Origin: an uncultured Aquimarina sp.
Lineage (GTDB): Bacteria; Bacteroidota; Bacteroidia; Flavobacteriales; Flavobacteriaceae
DNA: 64,000 nt
NCBI RefSeq assembly: GCF_947496855.1
Contig: NZ_CANMED010000005.1
Span: 1-64,000 of the forward strand
Direction: 5' to 3'
Part shown: positions 25,971 to 34,491 of the stretch, piece after piece
Position numbering within the stretch: the stretch's first letter is position 1
Layout: each line of letters opens with the position of its first letter
Program-made: the position numbers and the translations under genes
Notes under the pieces: generated by a model
Told to the model about the DNA's origin: nothing
What the model saw: the letters and a program-made list of their open reading frames with translations, nothing else
The model's database searches: none

Positions 25971-26309
25971 TTATGCTAATTTAATATCTTCTTTAAAAAG
26001 CGTATGAATATATTCTGCGTGAATATCTGCATTATGTTTACTCTCAAGACAGTGAAATAACAAGTGAATTAACCCATAATCACCTAAACAATCACGATAC
26101 TCATCCTGATCCTTATTTTTTACCCAAAGAATAAAACTACACAAATGCCCTATCTCCCCTAATTTATCGGGCTTCTTTAAACATTTTTTAAACTCATTCA
26201 AATCCATAAGAGCATATTCATCATACTTTTGCTTACAAAAGTTATAATCGAATGTGTGCTTATAAGATCTAAGCTTCCTGTTCTGTATTTCATACTTAAT
26301 ACCACTCAT
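25971..26309 (-). CDS. Unknown small soluble protein
   Basis: 112 residues, charged and probably helical, without a signal peptide or membrane helix. It has six cysteines (FCKQ, KKCLKK, HLCSF, RDCLGD, FHCLES among them) but no regular metal-binding spacing. I do not recognise the family. The gene stands alone in a gap between the serine hydrolase and thioredoxin-like genes, and it has a well-formed promoter flanked by two identical palindromes about 130-170 bases upstream, so it is probably expressed under specific control. Confidence 0.65.
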   Translation of the reverse strand: MSGIKYEIQNRKLRSYKHTFDYNFCKQKYDEYALMDLNEFKKCLKKPDKLGEIGHLCSFILWVKNKDQDEYRDCLGDYGLIHLLFHCLESKHNADIHAEYIHTLFKEDIKLA

Positions 26310-26433
26310 AAGGTATATTTCTTTAATTAGGTACTTCTGCTATACATACACTTAGTTTTACTCTACATTAGCAATATGTACTCCATAAATGTATTTTTAA
26401 GACTTTTTTAATGAAGTTTAACTAACCTCTAAG

Positions 26434-26481
26434 ATTAGGAATTATTCCGAAACAAAGATACAGAATTAGGAATTATTCCAA
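26434..26481 (-). promoter_or_regulatory. Promoter flanked by twin palindromic operators
   Basis: On the minus strand there is an exact -7 box TATCTTTG (26460-26453) and a -33 TTG (26481-26479), 18 bases apart. The 15-mer ATTAGGAATTATTCC occurs twice, at 26434-26448 and 26465-26479. Each copy holds the palindrome GGAATTATTCC, and the two palindromes are 31 bp apart, about three helical turns, one on each side of the -7 box. Confidence 0.6.
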
Positions 26482-26640
26482 GTTTGTTTATGTGTTTTAT
26501 TTTATAAAGTTGGTTATAAAATAAGATGGAAAGTAGTGGGTTAGTTTAATATCAAACAAGCAGATTATAGCTGCCTTAATTTTCTAGTTAATTAATAAAA
26601 CACGAACTAGCAGTTACAAAATCAGCAAAATAAAGTTCAA

Positions 26641-26680
26641 AAAAAACTTCTTTTACCAATTATAGTAAAAGAAGTTTTTT
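26641..26680 (-). terminator. Terminator of the thioredoxin-like gene
   Basis: A perfect 16-bp stem (AAAAAACTTCTTTTAC with its complement) and an 8-base loop start 14 bases after the minus-strand stop codon. The symmetrical A/T flanks mean it could act in both directions. Confidence 0.85.
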
Positions 26681-26694
26681 AGATAAAGTTTTTT

Positions 26695-27234
26695 TTAATT
26701 ACTAAATGTACTCACAAATGATTGTTCATACTGCTGCCAAGCGTCAGCACTGGTCAATTTTTTATAATCATTAGTATGTATCATTTTTAAATAAATTTCT
26801 AACTGTTGTGGTGTCTTATAACCTACAACAGGAGCGATTAGATTTCCTTTTTCATCAAAGAATACTATACTTGGATATCCGCTAATTTTTAATGCATTCG
26901 CAAAAAAATGCTGGCTATTTCTTCCTTTTCTATCTGGATTATGATTAGGATTTGTGTAGGTAAAATCATTATAACTAATTTCCTCCGTCCCTTCTCCATT
27001 AAACTTTACAGCATAATAATTAGAATTTACATATTCAACTACATCTTTATTATGAAAAGTATTTTTGTCCAATAATTTACAAGGGCCGCACCAATCGGTA
27101 TACACGTCCATAAAAATCTTCTTTGGAGTTTTCTCTTGTGCCTCCAGTGCTTCATTCATAGACATCCATTTGATTTCTTGTGCCTGAATAGGCAAAACAA
27201 AAAGAAATCCAATTAGAAAAAGTAGGTTTTTCAT
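26695..27234 (-). CDS. Periplasmic thioredoxin-fold protein
   Basis: 179 residues. A signal peptide (FLIGFLFVLPIQAQ, cleavage near residue 19) precedes a thioredoxin domain with the active site C49-G-P-C52 (YTDWCGPCKLL) and the cis-proline segment ISGYPSIVFFD. It looks like the thiol-disulfide reductases common in the Bacteroidetes periplasm (DsbD-partner or DUF255-like type). It is probably reducing because of the CGPC motif (inference). It lies 99 bases downstream of the transporter remnant and has its own terminator. Confidence 0.9.
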   Translation of the reverse strand: MKNLLFLIGFLFVLPIQAQEIKWMSMNEALEAQEKTPKKIFMDVYTDWCGPCKLLDKNTFHNKDVVEYVNSNYYAVKFNGEGTEEISYNDFTYTNPNHNPDRKGRNSQHFFANALKISGYPSIVFFDEKGNLIAPVVGYKTPQQLEIYLKMIHTNDYKKLTSADAWQQYEQSFVSTFSN

Positions 27235-27333
27235 GTGTTTAAAATTTGTATTTACATATTAGTCGAAACAAAAACTGTTCCTTATTAAAAACTTCACCCG
27301 TTTTGGGTAACGGGTAAAGTTGTATTTTTAGTA

Positions 27334-27885
27334 TTAACGGATTCCGTGCATTAGCTTCTTTAGCAATGGGTTCAAAACAATAATTAATGCTCCGTCATTC
27401 ACTCCCATGTAAAATATGGTATACGCACCATCTTTTTTAGCATCATTGCCTTTATACATTTCTGAAATGATAGAAGTAATATTAGGTTTGAATAAACCTG
27501 TACCTATCACCAGTAACCCTAATCCAATATATAAAGTGGTTTCCGTTTCGAACGCCATGGAAGCATGACCTAGTGTCATAATCAAACAACCAATCGTAAC
27601 TGCCCATCGATACCCAGTAATTTTATCTGCAATATAACCTCCTAGTATAGGAGTCAAGTATAATAGCGATGCATAGGTCCCAAATAATGCTAATGCATGT
27701 TCTCGTGGCCAATTTGCCCAACCTGGGTTTTCTCCGAACAATGGTTGGGTTAAAAAAATTACCAAAAGAATTCTGATCCCATAGAATGAAAATCGTTCCC
27801 ACATTTCAGTAAAGAAAAGTACAAATAATCCCGAAGGATGCCCCAAAACCTTATCCTTAAATAAGTTTTCGATATCAGTATTCAT
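27334..27885 (-). pseudogene. POT-family peptide transporter with a large internal deletion
   Basis: 183 residues, compared with 463 for its intact neighbour. Residues 1-165 align with the start of the neighbour (GHPSGLFVLFFTEMWERFSFYG, GTGLFKPNITSI, YTIFYMGVN). After GVNDGA the sequence jumps directly to LKKLMHGIR, which matches the extreme C-terminus of the neighbour (KKLEVLTHGVED). The middle ~300 residues are missing in frame. A transporter with only about five helices should not work alone. It lies 7 bases downstream of the intact POT gene, so it is a decayed tandem paralogue or, less likely, an assembly collapse. Confidence 0.8.
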
Positions 27886-27892
27886 AGATATA

Positions 27893-29284
27893 TTATTGGT
27901 TGTCTGCTAATTCGAAACCTTCCGCTTCTTCGTTTAAAGTCCCTTCTTTATCTTCTACTCCGTGTGTCAATACTTCCAATTTCTTTCTAAATAACATTAC
28001 CAAAAGGCCAAATATTACACAAAAAATAGCAATACCTGTAAATATAGTAAACTCCCCTAAACTCTCTGCAGACTCACCTAACAAGCCCGCTAATTTGTTA
28101 CCAAATCCTGTCATCGCAAAATAAACACCCATCATTAGCGCTCCATACTTAACAGGAGCTAATTTTGTAATAAACGACAATGCAACAGGAGATATACAAA
28201 GCTCACCAATTGTATGGAACAAATATGCTAATACCAACCAATACATAGCCGAAGAACCTTCCGATTCAAATTCCATCGAAGCAGCAGTCATAAAAAAGAA
28301 ACCTGTTCCCATTATAATAAGGCCTAAAATCATTTTAAACAACGAACTCGATACTTTTCCTTTTAATTTCCTATTAGCCCAATACCAAGCAACAGAAGTC
28401 CCTAAGAAAATAATAAACATTGCGTTTAAAGATTGAAACCAAGAAGCTGGAACTTCCCAACCCATAAACATTCGATCTGTTTTTCCACTTGCATAAAGAT
28501 TCATTAACCCCCCTGCCTGTTCAAAAGCTCCCCAAAAAACAATAACTAACAAGAAAGAAATAAGTAAAACTATTATTCTATCTTTTTCAACTTTTGTTAA
28601 AGGTTTTTCCATAGCTTCTTTATCTTCAATTTTCTCTGAAGTTCCGAGGAAGTTTCCAACATTTTTCAGATATTTTTGCCCTAAAAGATATTGTAGCAGC
28701 CCCAAAGCCATTCCAATTCCGGCAAGACCAAATCCATAGTGCCAACCGTGTACTTCTCCGACATATCCAACAATCAAACTGGACAAAAACGCTCCTAAAT
28801 TAATTCCTATATAAAAAATTGTAAAACCTTTATCTCTTCTAATATCACCTTGTTTGTACAGACCTCCAACCATTGTGGAAATATTTGGCTTTAACATCCC
28901 AACACCGGCTATAATTAAACCAAGTCCAGAATACCAAGCCCACATCTCCTCAATAGCCAAAATACTATGCCCTGCTACCAATAGAACTCCTCCTATTAAA
29001 ACAGATTTTTTCTGACCCAACAACTTATCTGCTATCCATCCTCCAGGAATAGATGCCACGTAAACCAACATAGTATACCAACCATACAATGATAAAGCTT
29101 CTCCAGAAGACCAGCCCAAACCTGCATTTTCATCAATTGTTTTAGCCGTTAGATACAATACAAAGATTGCTCTCATACCATAATAAGAGAATCTTTCCCA
29201 CATTTCTGTGAAAAATAATATGTATAATCCTACTGGATGTCCAAAAAGCTCTTTTTGATGAGCTGCCTTTACTGTATTTGTCAT
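27893..29284 (-). CDS. POT/PTR-family proton-dependent peptide transporter
   Basis: 463 residues with about 12-14 membrane helices. The POT signature lies in the first third: FFTEMWERFSYYGMRAIFVLYL with the E-x-x-E-R motif, then GGWIADKLLGQKKSVLIGG and GVGMLKPNISTMVGGLY, with FTIFYIGINLGAF marking the second signature. It imports di- and tripeptides with protons through the inner membrane. It stands between a DPP-IV-like peptidase, which releases dipeptides, and the truncated paralogue. This is a plausible peptide-use unit. Confidence 0.93.
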   Translation of the reverse strand: MTNTVKAAHQKELFGHPVGLYILFFTEMWERFSYYGMRAIFVLYLTAKTIDENAGLGWSSGEALSLYGWYTMLVYVASIPGGWIADKLLGQKKSVLIGGVLLVAGHSILAIEEMWAWYSGLGLIIAGVGMLKPNISTMVGGLYKQGDIRRDKGFTIFYIGINLGAFLSSLIVGYVGEVHGWHYGFGLAGIGMALGLLQYLLGQKYLKNVGNFLGTSEKIEDKEAMEKPLTKVEKDRIIVLLISFLLVIVFWGAFEQAGGLMNLYASGKTDRMFMGWEVPASWFQSLNAMFIIFLGTSVAWYWANRKLKGKVSSSLFKMILGLIIMGTGFFFMTAASMEFESEGSSAMYWLVLAYLFHTIGELCISPVALSFITKLAPVKYGALMMGVYFAMTGFGNKLAGLLGESAESLGEFTIFTGIAIFCVIFGLLVMLFRKKLEVLTHGVEDKEGTLNEEAEGFELADNQ

Positions 29285-29319
29285 TATGTTAGTTTAATTA
29301 ATATGAGTTGTTTAATGAT

Positions 29320-31491
29320 TTATAAGTTCGCTTTAATAAAATTGGTCATCTTATTATATAGATGTAATCGAGTGTTACCTCCATAAATACCGTGATTCTT
29401 ATCTGGATATATCGCCCAATCAAAATCTTTATTCTTCTGCACCAACGCTTCAATCAAACGCATAGTATTCTGTACGTGTACATTGTCATCTGCGCTACCA
29501 TGTACTAATAAAAATTTACCTTTTAATCCATCTACAAAATTGATTGGAGAATTATCATCGTATCCTTTTGCATTCTCCTGCGGAGTCTTCAGATATCGTT
29601 CTGTATAAATCGTATCATAAAACCTCCAACTGGTAACCGGAGCCACAGCAATAGCCATTTTAAAAGTATCTGGTGCCTTAAACAAACAATTACTAGACAT
29701 AAAACCTCCATAACTCCATCCCCATATTCCAATTCTTGACGCATCGATGTATTCTAATGCCCCTAACTGTTTTGCCGCTGCGATCTGATCCTGAACCTCT
29801 AAATTCCCTAAATCATTTTGCGTTACTTTCTTAAACTTAGCTCCTTTAAAACCAGTACCTCTTCCGTCTATACAAACAACAACATATCCTTGTTGTGCTA
29901 GCATCATATACCAATAATCATTACTTCTGTTCCAAGTATTGCTTACTGATTGAGATCCTGGTCCAGAATATTGATACATAAACAATGGATACTTCTTAGC
30001 AGGATCAAAATTCTTTGGCTTGATCGTCCACATATTTAATGTTTCGCCATTAATATCTATAGTAGAAAATTCTTTTGGCCTTACATCGTATTCTGTAAGC
30101 TTATCTTGTAAACCTTGATTATTTTTTATCTCACGAATCACTTCTCCATTCGCGGCGTTATTTAAAGTAAACTCATATGGAGTAGTAGCACTTGAGAAAT
30201 AATTAATGTATTGACTGAAATCTGCACTGAAATCTGCATCATTTGTTCCTTCTTTTGTACTTAATCTCTTTTTACTTTTTCCGTCTAAACCAATTGAATA
30301 AATATCTCTATTGATATTTTTATTCTCTACACTTTGATATAAGATAGTTTTATTTTTAGCATCATATCCATAGTAATCCGTTACCTCCCAAGAACCGGTA
30401 GTAATTTGATTAATTAATTCTCCTGTTTCTTTATAATGGTAAATATGATTATATCCATCTTTTTCACTGGTCCAGATAAAACTATTATCTTCTAAAAAGG
30501 TAAGATTATCCGTAACATCAATATAAGCCTCATCTTTCTCATTTAGGACAATCTTTGGAGTTTTCGTTTTAGCATCTACAAAAATTAAATCCAGATTATT
30601 TTGGTGTCTATTTAAAACTTGTACACTCAAAATATCTGGATTGGCAGACCATTTTATTCTAGGGATATAGAAATCTTTATAATCTCCCAGATTTATTTTA
30701 TCTAAAGACATACTTCCTAAGTCCGCTATATGCAATGAGACTTCTGCATTTTTCTCTCCAGCTTTAGGGTATTTAAACACATCCTGTTTTTGGTATAGCT
30801 CTGCGCCATATACATCCATAGAAAATTCTGGAACATCTTTCTCATTAAACCTAATAAAAGCCACTTTATTGCTATCTGCGCTCCAATCAAAAGCTCTTAC
30901 AAAGGCAAACTCTTCCTCGTAAACCCAATCCGTAATACCGTTAATAATCTCATTTTTCTTGCCATCATCAGTTAACTGAATTTCTTCTCCAGTTACAAAA
31001 TCGAGTACATAAATATTATTATCAAATACATATGCTAGTTTGTTTCCGTTAGGAGACAAAGCTGGGGATTGTATTTTCTTATCACTAATTTTAAAACTAC
31101 TATTAGATGGGACATCAAAAATATGATATATTCCTCTTGATGAACGGCGATAGATTTGCTCTAGTTCACTAGCAAGTAAGATTCTTTTCTCATCTTTACT
31201 AAATTCATATCCCTGAATGTACTTAAGGTCTTCTATATTAGATGATTTAATTAATGTATTTGCTTTTTCTCCAGTTGCATAGTCGTAGACTTCTATGGAT
31301 GTATCTCCACTAGTATCGTCTCTTTCTAAAACGGAATATTCCTTACCATTATTCATAGAGTGCAAGGATTGCAACCTTTCTGTTCTAAAAGTTCCACCCC
31401 ATATTTCTTCTAGAGTAAAAGCTTTTTCCTGTGCAACAGTTGTAAGACCTATAAATAATACTATTCCTAAAAAGAATCTGGTAACCCTCAT
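29320..31491 (-). CDS. Dipeptidyl-peptidase IV-like S9 peptidase
   Basis: 723 residues. A signal peptide (FFLGIVLFIGLTTVAQ, about 5-20) is followed by an N-terminal beta-propeller (DPPIV_N, about 90-440) and the C-terminal alpha/beta hydrolase domain (about 500-723). The catalytic triad is visible as GWSYGG (Ser), HGSADDNVH (Asp) and DKNHGIYG (His). The propeller contains ITDWVYEEEFAF, which supplies the Glu-Glu pair that binds the free N-terminus in DPP-IV. It should remove N-terminal dipeptides, probably X-Pro, in the periplasm, feeding the POT transporter encoded 35 bases downstream. Confidence 0.93.
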   Translation of the reverse strand: MRVTRFFLGIVLFIGLTTVAQEKAFTLEEIWGGTFRTERLQSLHSMNNGKEYSVLERDDTSGDTSIEVYDYATGEKANTLIKSSNIEDLKYIQGYEFSKDEKRILLASELEQIYRRSSRGIYHIFDVPSNSSFKISDKKIQSPALSPNGNKLAYVFDNNIYVLDFVTGEEIQLTDDGKKNEIINGITDWVYEEEFAFVRAFDWSADSNKVAFIRFNEKDVPEFSMDVYGAELYQKQDVFKYPKAGEKNAEVSLHIADLGSMSLDKINLGDYKDFYIPRIKWSANPDILSVQVLNRHQNNLDLIFVDAKTKTPKIVLNEKDEAYIDVTDNLTFLEDNSFIWTSEKDGYNHIYHYKETGELINQITTGSWEVTDYYGYDAKNKTILYQSVENKNINRDIYSIGLDGKSKKRLSTKEGTNDADFSADFSQYINYFSSATTPYEFTLNNAANGEVIREIKNNQGLQDKLTEYDVRPKEFSTIDINGETLNMWTIKPKNFDPAKKYPLFMYQYSGPGSQSVSNTWNRSNDYWYMMLAQQGYVVVCIDGRGTGFKGAKFKKVTQNDLGNLEVQDQIAAAKQLGALEYIDASRIGIWGWSYGGFMSSNCLFKAPDTFKMAIAVAPVTSWRFYDTIYTERYLKTPQENAKGYDDNSPINFVDGLKGKFLLVHGSADDNVHVQNTMRLIEALVQKNKDFDWAIYPDKNHGIYGGNTRLHLYNKMTNFIKANL

Positions 31492-31710
31492 ACTTTACTT
31501 TTATAAAAAATTTGTTAACGCCAAGAATACTAAAAAATCCGTGAAAAATACAACAATTGACGTTAAATACAATAAAATGGAATACGAGAAACGAATATTT
31601 ATTAGCATATTATCAATCAAACCTTAAGAATTGATAGAATAATGTACTTTCTAAATAATGCAAATAGTATTTAAGAATTAGCAAAAATCGTTTGAAACAA
31701 AACAGAATAG

Positions 31711-31718
31711 TATCTTTG
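31711..31718 (+). promoter_or_regulatory. -7 box of the HMG-CoA reductase operon
   Basis: TATCTTTG is an exact TAnnTTTG match 23 bases before the start codon. A TTTG at 31691-31694 could be the -33 element, but the 16-base spacing is short. Confidence 0.5.
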
Positions 31719-31741
31719 AGACCTGATAGTAAAAAAATAAT

Positions 31742-33058
31742 ATGGCTCCAGTAGTTTCTGGCTTTTCTAAGCTTTCTAAAGATGAAAAAATAAATTGGTT
31801 GGTAGAGCATCATTTTAACAATGATCAAAATACGATCGATATACTAAAAACCTATTGGAATTCTGATAATAAGCTCCAACAATTGCACGATGAATTTACA
31901 GAAAACACCATTTCTAACTATTACTTGCCATTTTCTGTAGCACCCAACTTTTTGATTAATGGTGAGAGATTCACTATCCCGATGGCTATTGAGGAGAGTT
32001 CTGTAGTCGCTGCAGCAAGCAAAGCAGCTAAATTCTGGCAGAATAGAGGTGGATTTAAGGCTGAAGTACTATCAACTGTGAAAGTTGGGCAAGTGCATTT
32101 TACATATACAGGAGATTTCAAAAAACTAAAAACATTTTTTGAAAGTATTAAATCTCATCTTATTTCCTCTGCTTCTCATATTACCAGAAATATGGATAAA
32201 CGAGGTGGTGGTATTATTGATATAGAACTTAGAGATAAATCTTCAGAAATTGAAAATTACTATCAACTACACTGTACATTTGGCACCGCTGATGCCATGG
32301 GTGCAAACTTTATAAATTCTTGTTTAGAGCAATTTGCTGATTTTTTAACCAAAGCAGCTTCTAACTATAATGACTTTTCTGAAACGGAGAAGAGCATAGA
32401 AATCATTATGAGCATTCTCTCTAATTATGTTCCTGAATGCCTAGTAAGGGCATATGTTTCTTGCCCCATAAATGATTTGCCTAAAGTAGGAGAATTATCT
32501 TCTCTTCAATATGCAGAGAAATTTATAAGAGCAGTCCAAATAGCAAAAATAGAACCTTATAGAGCCGTAACACATAATAAAGGCATCATGAATGGTATTG
32601 ATGCGGTTGTATTAGCGACTGGAAATGATTTTAGAGCTATCGAAGCTGGAGCACACGCATTTGCTTCAAAAGATGGGAAATACACAAGCCTAACAAAGGC
32701 TAAAATTGAAAATGATATTTTTCATTTCTCAATAGAAATACCATTAGCACTTGGAACTGTTGGTGGACTAACTGCATTACACCCTTTAGTAAAATTAGCA
32801 CTACATTTACTAGGAAACCCAAACGCTAAAAAACTAATGGAGATTACAGCAGTAGCAGGTCTTGCACAAAATTTTGGTGCAATCAACTCACTTATTACCA
32901 CAGGAATCCAACAAGGGCATATGAAAATGCACCTAATGAACATCCTAAATCAGTTTCAGGCCACCAATGAAGAAAAAGAGCAGTTAATAAACTATTTTAA
33001 GACCAATACCGTAACACATAGCGAAGTAGTACAACAAATCGAAAAACTGAGACGTTAA
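31742..33058 (+). CDS. mvaA: Class II hydroxymethylglutaryl-CoA reductase
   Basis: 438 residues, class II (bacterial, no membrane domain). Motifs include SGFSKLSKDEKINWL at the start, the substrate-site motif GTADAMGANFINSCLE, NKGIMNGIDAVVLATGND, and GTVGGLTALHPLVKLAL in the C-terminal half. It interconverts HMG-CoA and mevalonate. Annotation tools often call class II enzymes degradative, but here the next gene is a GHMP kinase of the mevalonate-linked GYDIA family, so a biosynthetic role in isoprenoid formation is more likely (inference). It is four bases upstream of that gene. Cytoplasmic. Confidence 0.94.
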   Translation: MAPVVSGFSKLSKDEKINWLVEHHFNNDQNTIDILKTYWNSDNKLQQLHDEFTENTISNYYLPFSVAPNFLINGERFTIPMAIEESSVVAAASKAAKFWQNRGGFKAEVLSTVKVGQVHFTYTGDFKKLKTFFESIKSHLISSASHITRNMDKRGGGIIDIELRDKSSEIENYYQLHCTFGTADAMGANFINSCLEQFADFLTKAASNYNDFSETEKSIEIIMSILSNYVPECLVRAYVSCPINDLPKVGELSSLQYAEKFIRAVQIAKIEPYRAVTHNKGIMNGIDAVVLATGNDFRAIEAGAHAFASKDGKYTSLTKAKIENDIFHFSIEIPLALGTVGGLTALHPLVKLALHLLGNPNAKKLMEITAVAGLAQNFGAINSLITTGIQQGHMKMHLMNILNQFQATNEEKEQLINYFKTNTVTHSEVVQQIEKLRR

Positions 33059-33065
33059 CAAATTG

Positions 33066-34010
33066 ATGAAAAAATCTTTTTATAGCCACGGTAAACTTCT
33101 TCTAACTTCAGAATATCTAGTTCTTGATGGTATCAAAGCACTTGCATTACCAACAAAAAAAGGGCAATGGTTAGTTATAGAAGAAAATGATTCTAAAAGC
33201 ATTATTTGGAAAAGTCTTGATTACGAAGGTAACTGTTGGTTTGAAACCGAAATTAAGCTGCCTTTGCATCCATCTGAAGGCACTAACACATCCGAAAAAT
33301 CGATTTTAACCGATGAAGAAGGTCTAGGTATTTCTGAAACACTTCTGGAAATATTACACGTTGCTAAAGAATTGAACCCTAATTTCCTTTCTAACGAAAA
33401 AGGATGTACTATCGAAACTCGATTAGAATTTGACCGCAAATGGGGATTAGGCTCCTCTTCTACCCTTATTAACAATATTGCTCAATGGGCAGAGGTAGAT
33501 GCCTTTTTACTCCTAAAGAAAAGCTTTGGAGGAAGCGGTTATGATATTGCAAGTGCACAACACAAAACTCCCATACTGTACACGCGTAAGGAAGATAAAC
33601 CTTTAGTTAAAGAAGCCAACTTCAATCCAGTTTTCAAAAGTCATCTATTTTTTGTGTATTTAAACCAAAAACAAGATAGTAAACAATGTATTAAGCATTA
33701 TCAATCATTACCACTTAAAGATTTTGATAAAGCATCAGAAATAATAAAACAAATAACAGAAACCATATTAAATTGCTCTTCACTAACAGAATTCTGTGAA
33801 CTTATCGATCAGCATGAAGAAGTGATTTCTAGAATCATTAGAACACCAACTGTAAAATCCACCTTATTTCCAGACTATATGGGCAGTATTAAAAGTTTGG
33901 GAGGCTGGGGAGGTGATTTTGTCTTAGCCACAGGTTCTGCATCTGAAATGGAATATTTCGAAAACAAGGGGTACACTACAATAATCCCTTATTCAGAAAT
34001 GGTTTTATGA
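33066..34010 (+). CDS. GYDIA-family GHMP kinase
   Basis: 314 residues from ATG 33066; a TTG one codon earlier is the longer alternative. It carries the GHMP ATP-loop GLGSSSTLINN in the middle and the family-defining GGSGYDIASAQ shortly after it, plus a C-terminal LGGWGGDFVLA motif. Members lie in Bacteroidetes mevalonate clusters and probably phosphorylate mevalonate or phosphomevalonate; the exact substrate is not settled by sequence. It is co-transcribed with HMG-CoA reductase. Confidence 0.9.
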   Translation: MKKSFYSHGKLLLTSEYLVLDGIKALALPTKKGQWLVIEENDSKSIIWKSLDYEGNCWFETEIKLPLHPSEGTNTSEKSILTDEEGLGISETLLEILHVAKELNPNFLSNEKGCTIETRLEFDRKWGLGSSSTLINNIAQWAEVDAFLLLKKSFGGSGYDIASAQHKTPILYTRKEDKPLVKEANFNPVFKSHLFFVYLNQKQDSKQCIKHYQSLPLKDFDKASEIIKQITETILNCSSLTEFCELIDQHEEVISRIIRTPTVKSTLFPDYMGSIKSLGGWGGDFVLATGSASEMEYFENKGYTTIIPYSEMVL

Positions 34011-34491
34011 TCAACTAATTTCGAATAAAACAAGAGTACTTATTATGGCTTTTTTCTTATTAAGTGCATACTTCCTTTATATAAAATATCTTTAATTTAG
34101 ACATTTCATATCTCTAACATTTTTTTCCGAAACCCCAAATAAACCAGCTAATAAGGGAATTCTCGTTATTCTATTTTTGAAAAAACTATATGTACATAAA
34201 ATGTTAAGATATTGACATGAATACAATACTATTATTCTTTTTTAACTTTACTTCTTAGCTTAACCTTAATTTTTATTAAATAATGCGCTAAAATGAAATT
34301 AAGCAGGGTTTTTTTAAGAAGATAAAAACAAATATTTATTTAAAATTAAACAAGGTCTTTTGTGGTTCTTTAAATTTCACTTTTCCGATGGCCTGCTAAT
34401 AATCTAATTTTCAATATCAATTATGAAGTGTTAAATAAACTTAAACCAAAATCTTAAAAATCACCCTTAAAATCTTAAAAAAATTATCCCA
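34011..34491. other. Gene-free 481-bp stretch upstream of the GH9 gene
   Basis: AT-rich, with no frame I can support on either strand. It must carry the promoter and leader of the cellulase gene, but no exact TAnnTTTG box was found. A short repeated element AAAATCTTAAAA occurs twice just before the start codon (around 34449-34482). Confidence 0.5.

Noticed and set aside
34011..34491. Short frame near 34045 encoding a 16-residue hydrophobic peptide
   Set aside because: It is too short and has no promoter or conservation evidence.
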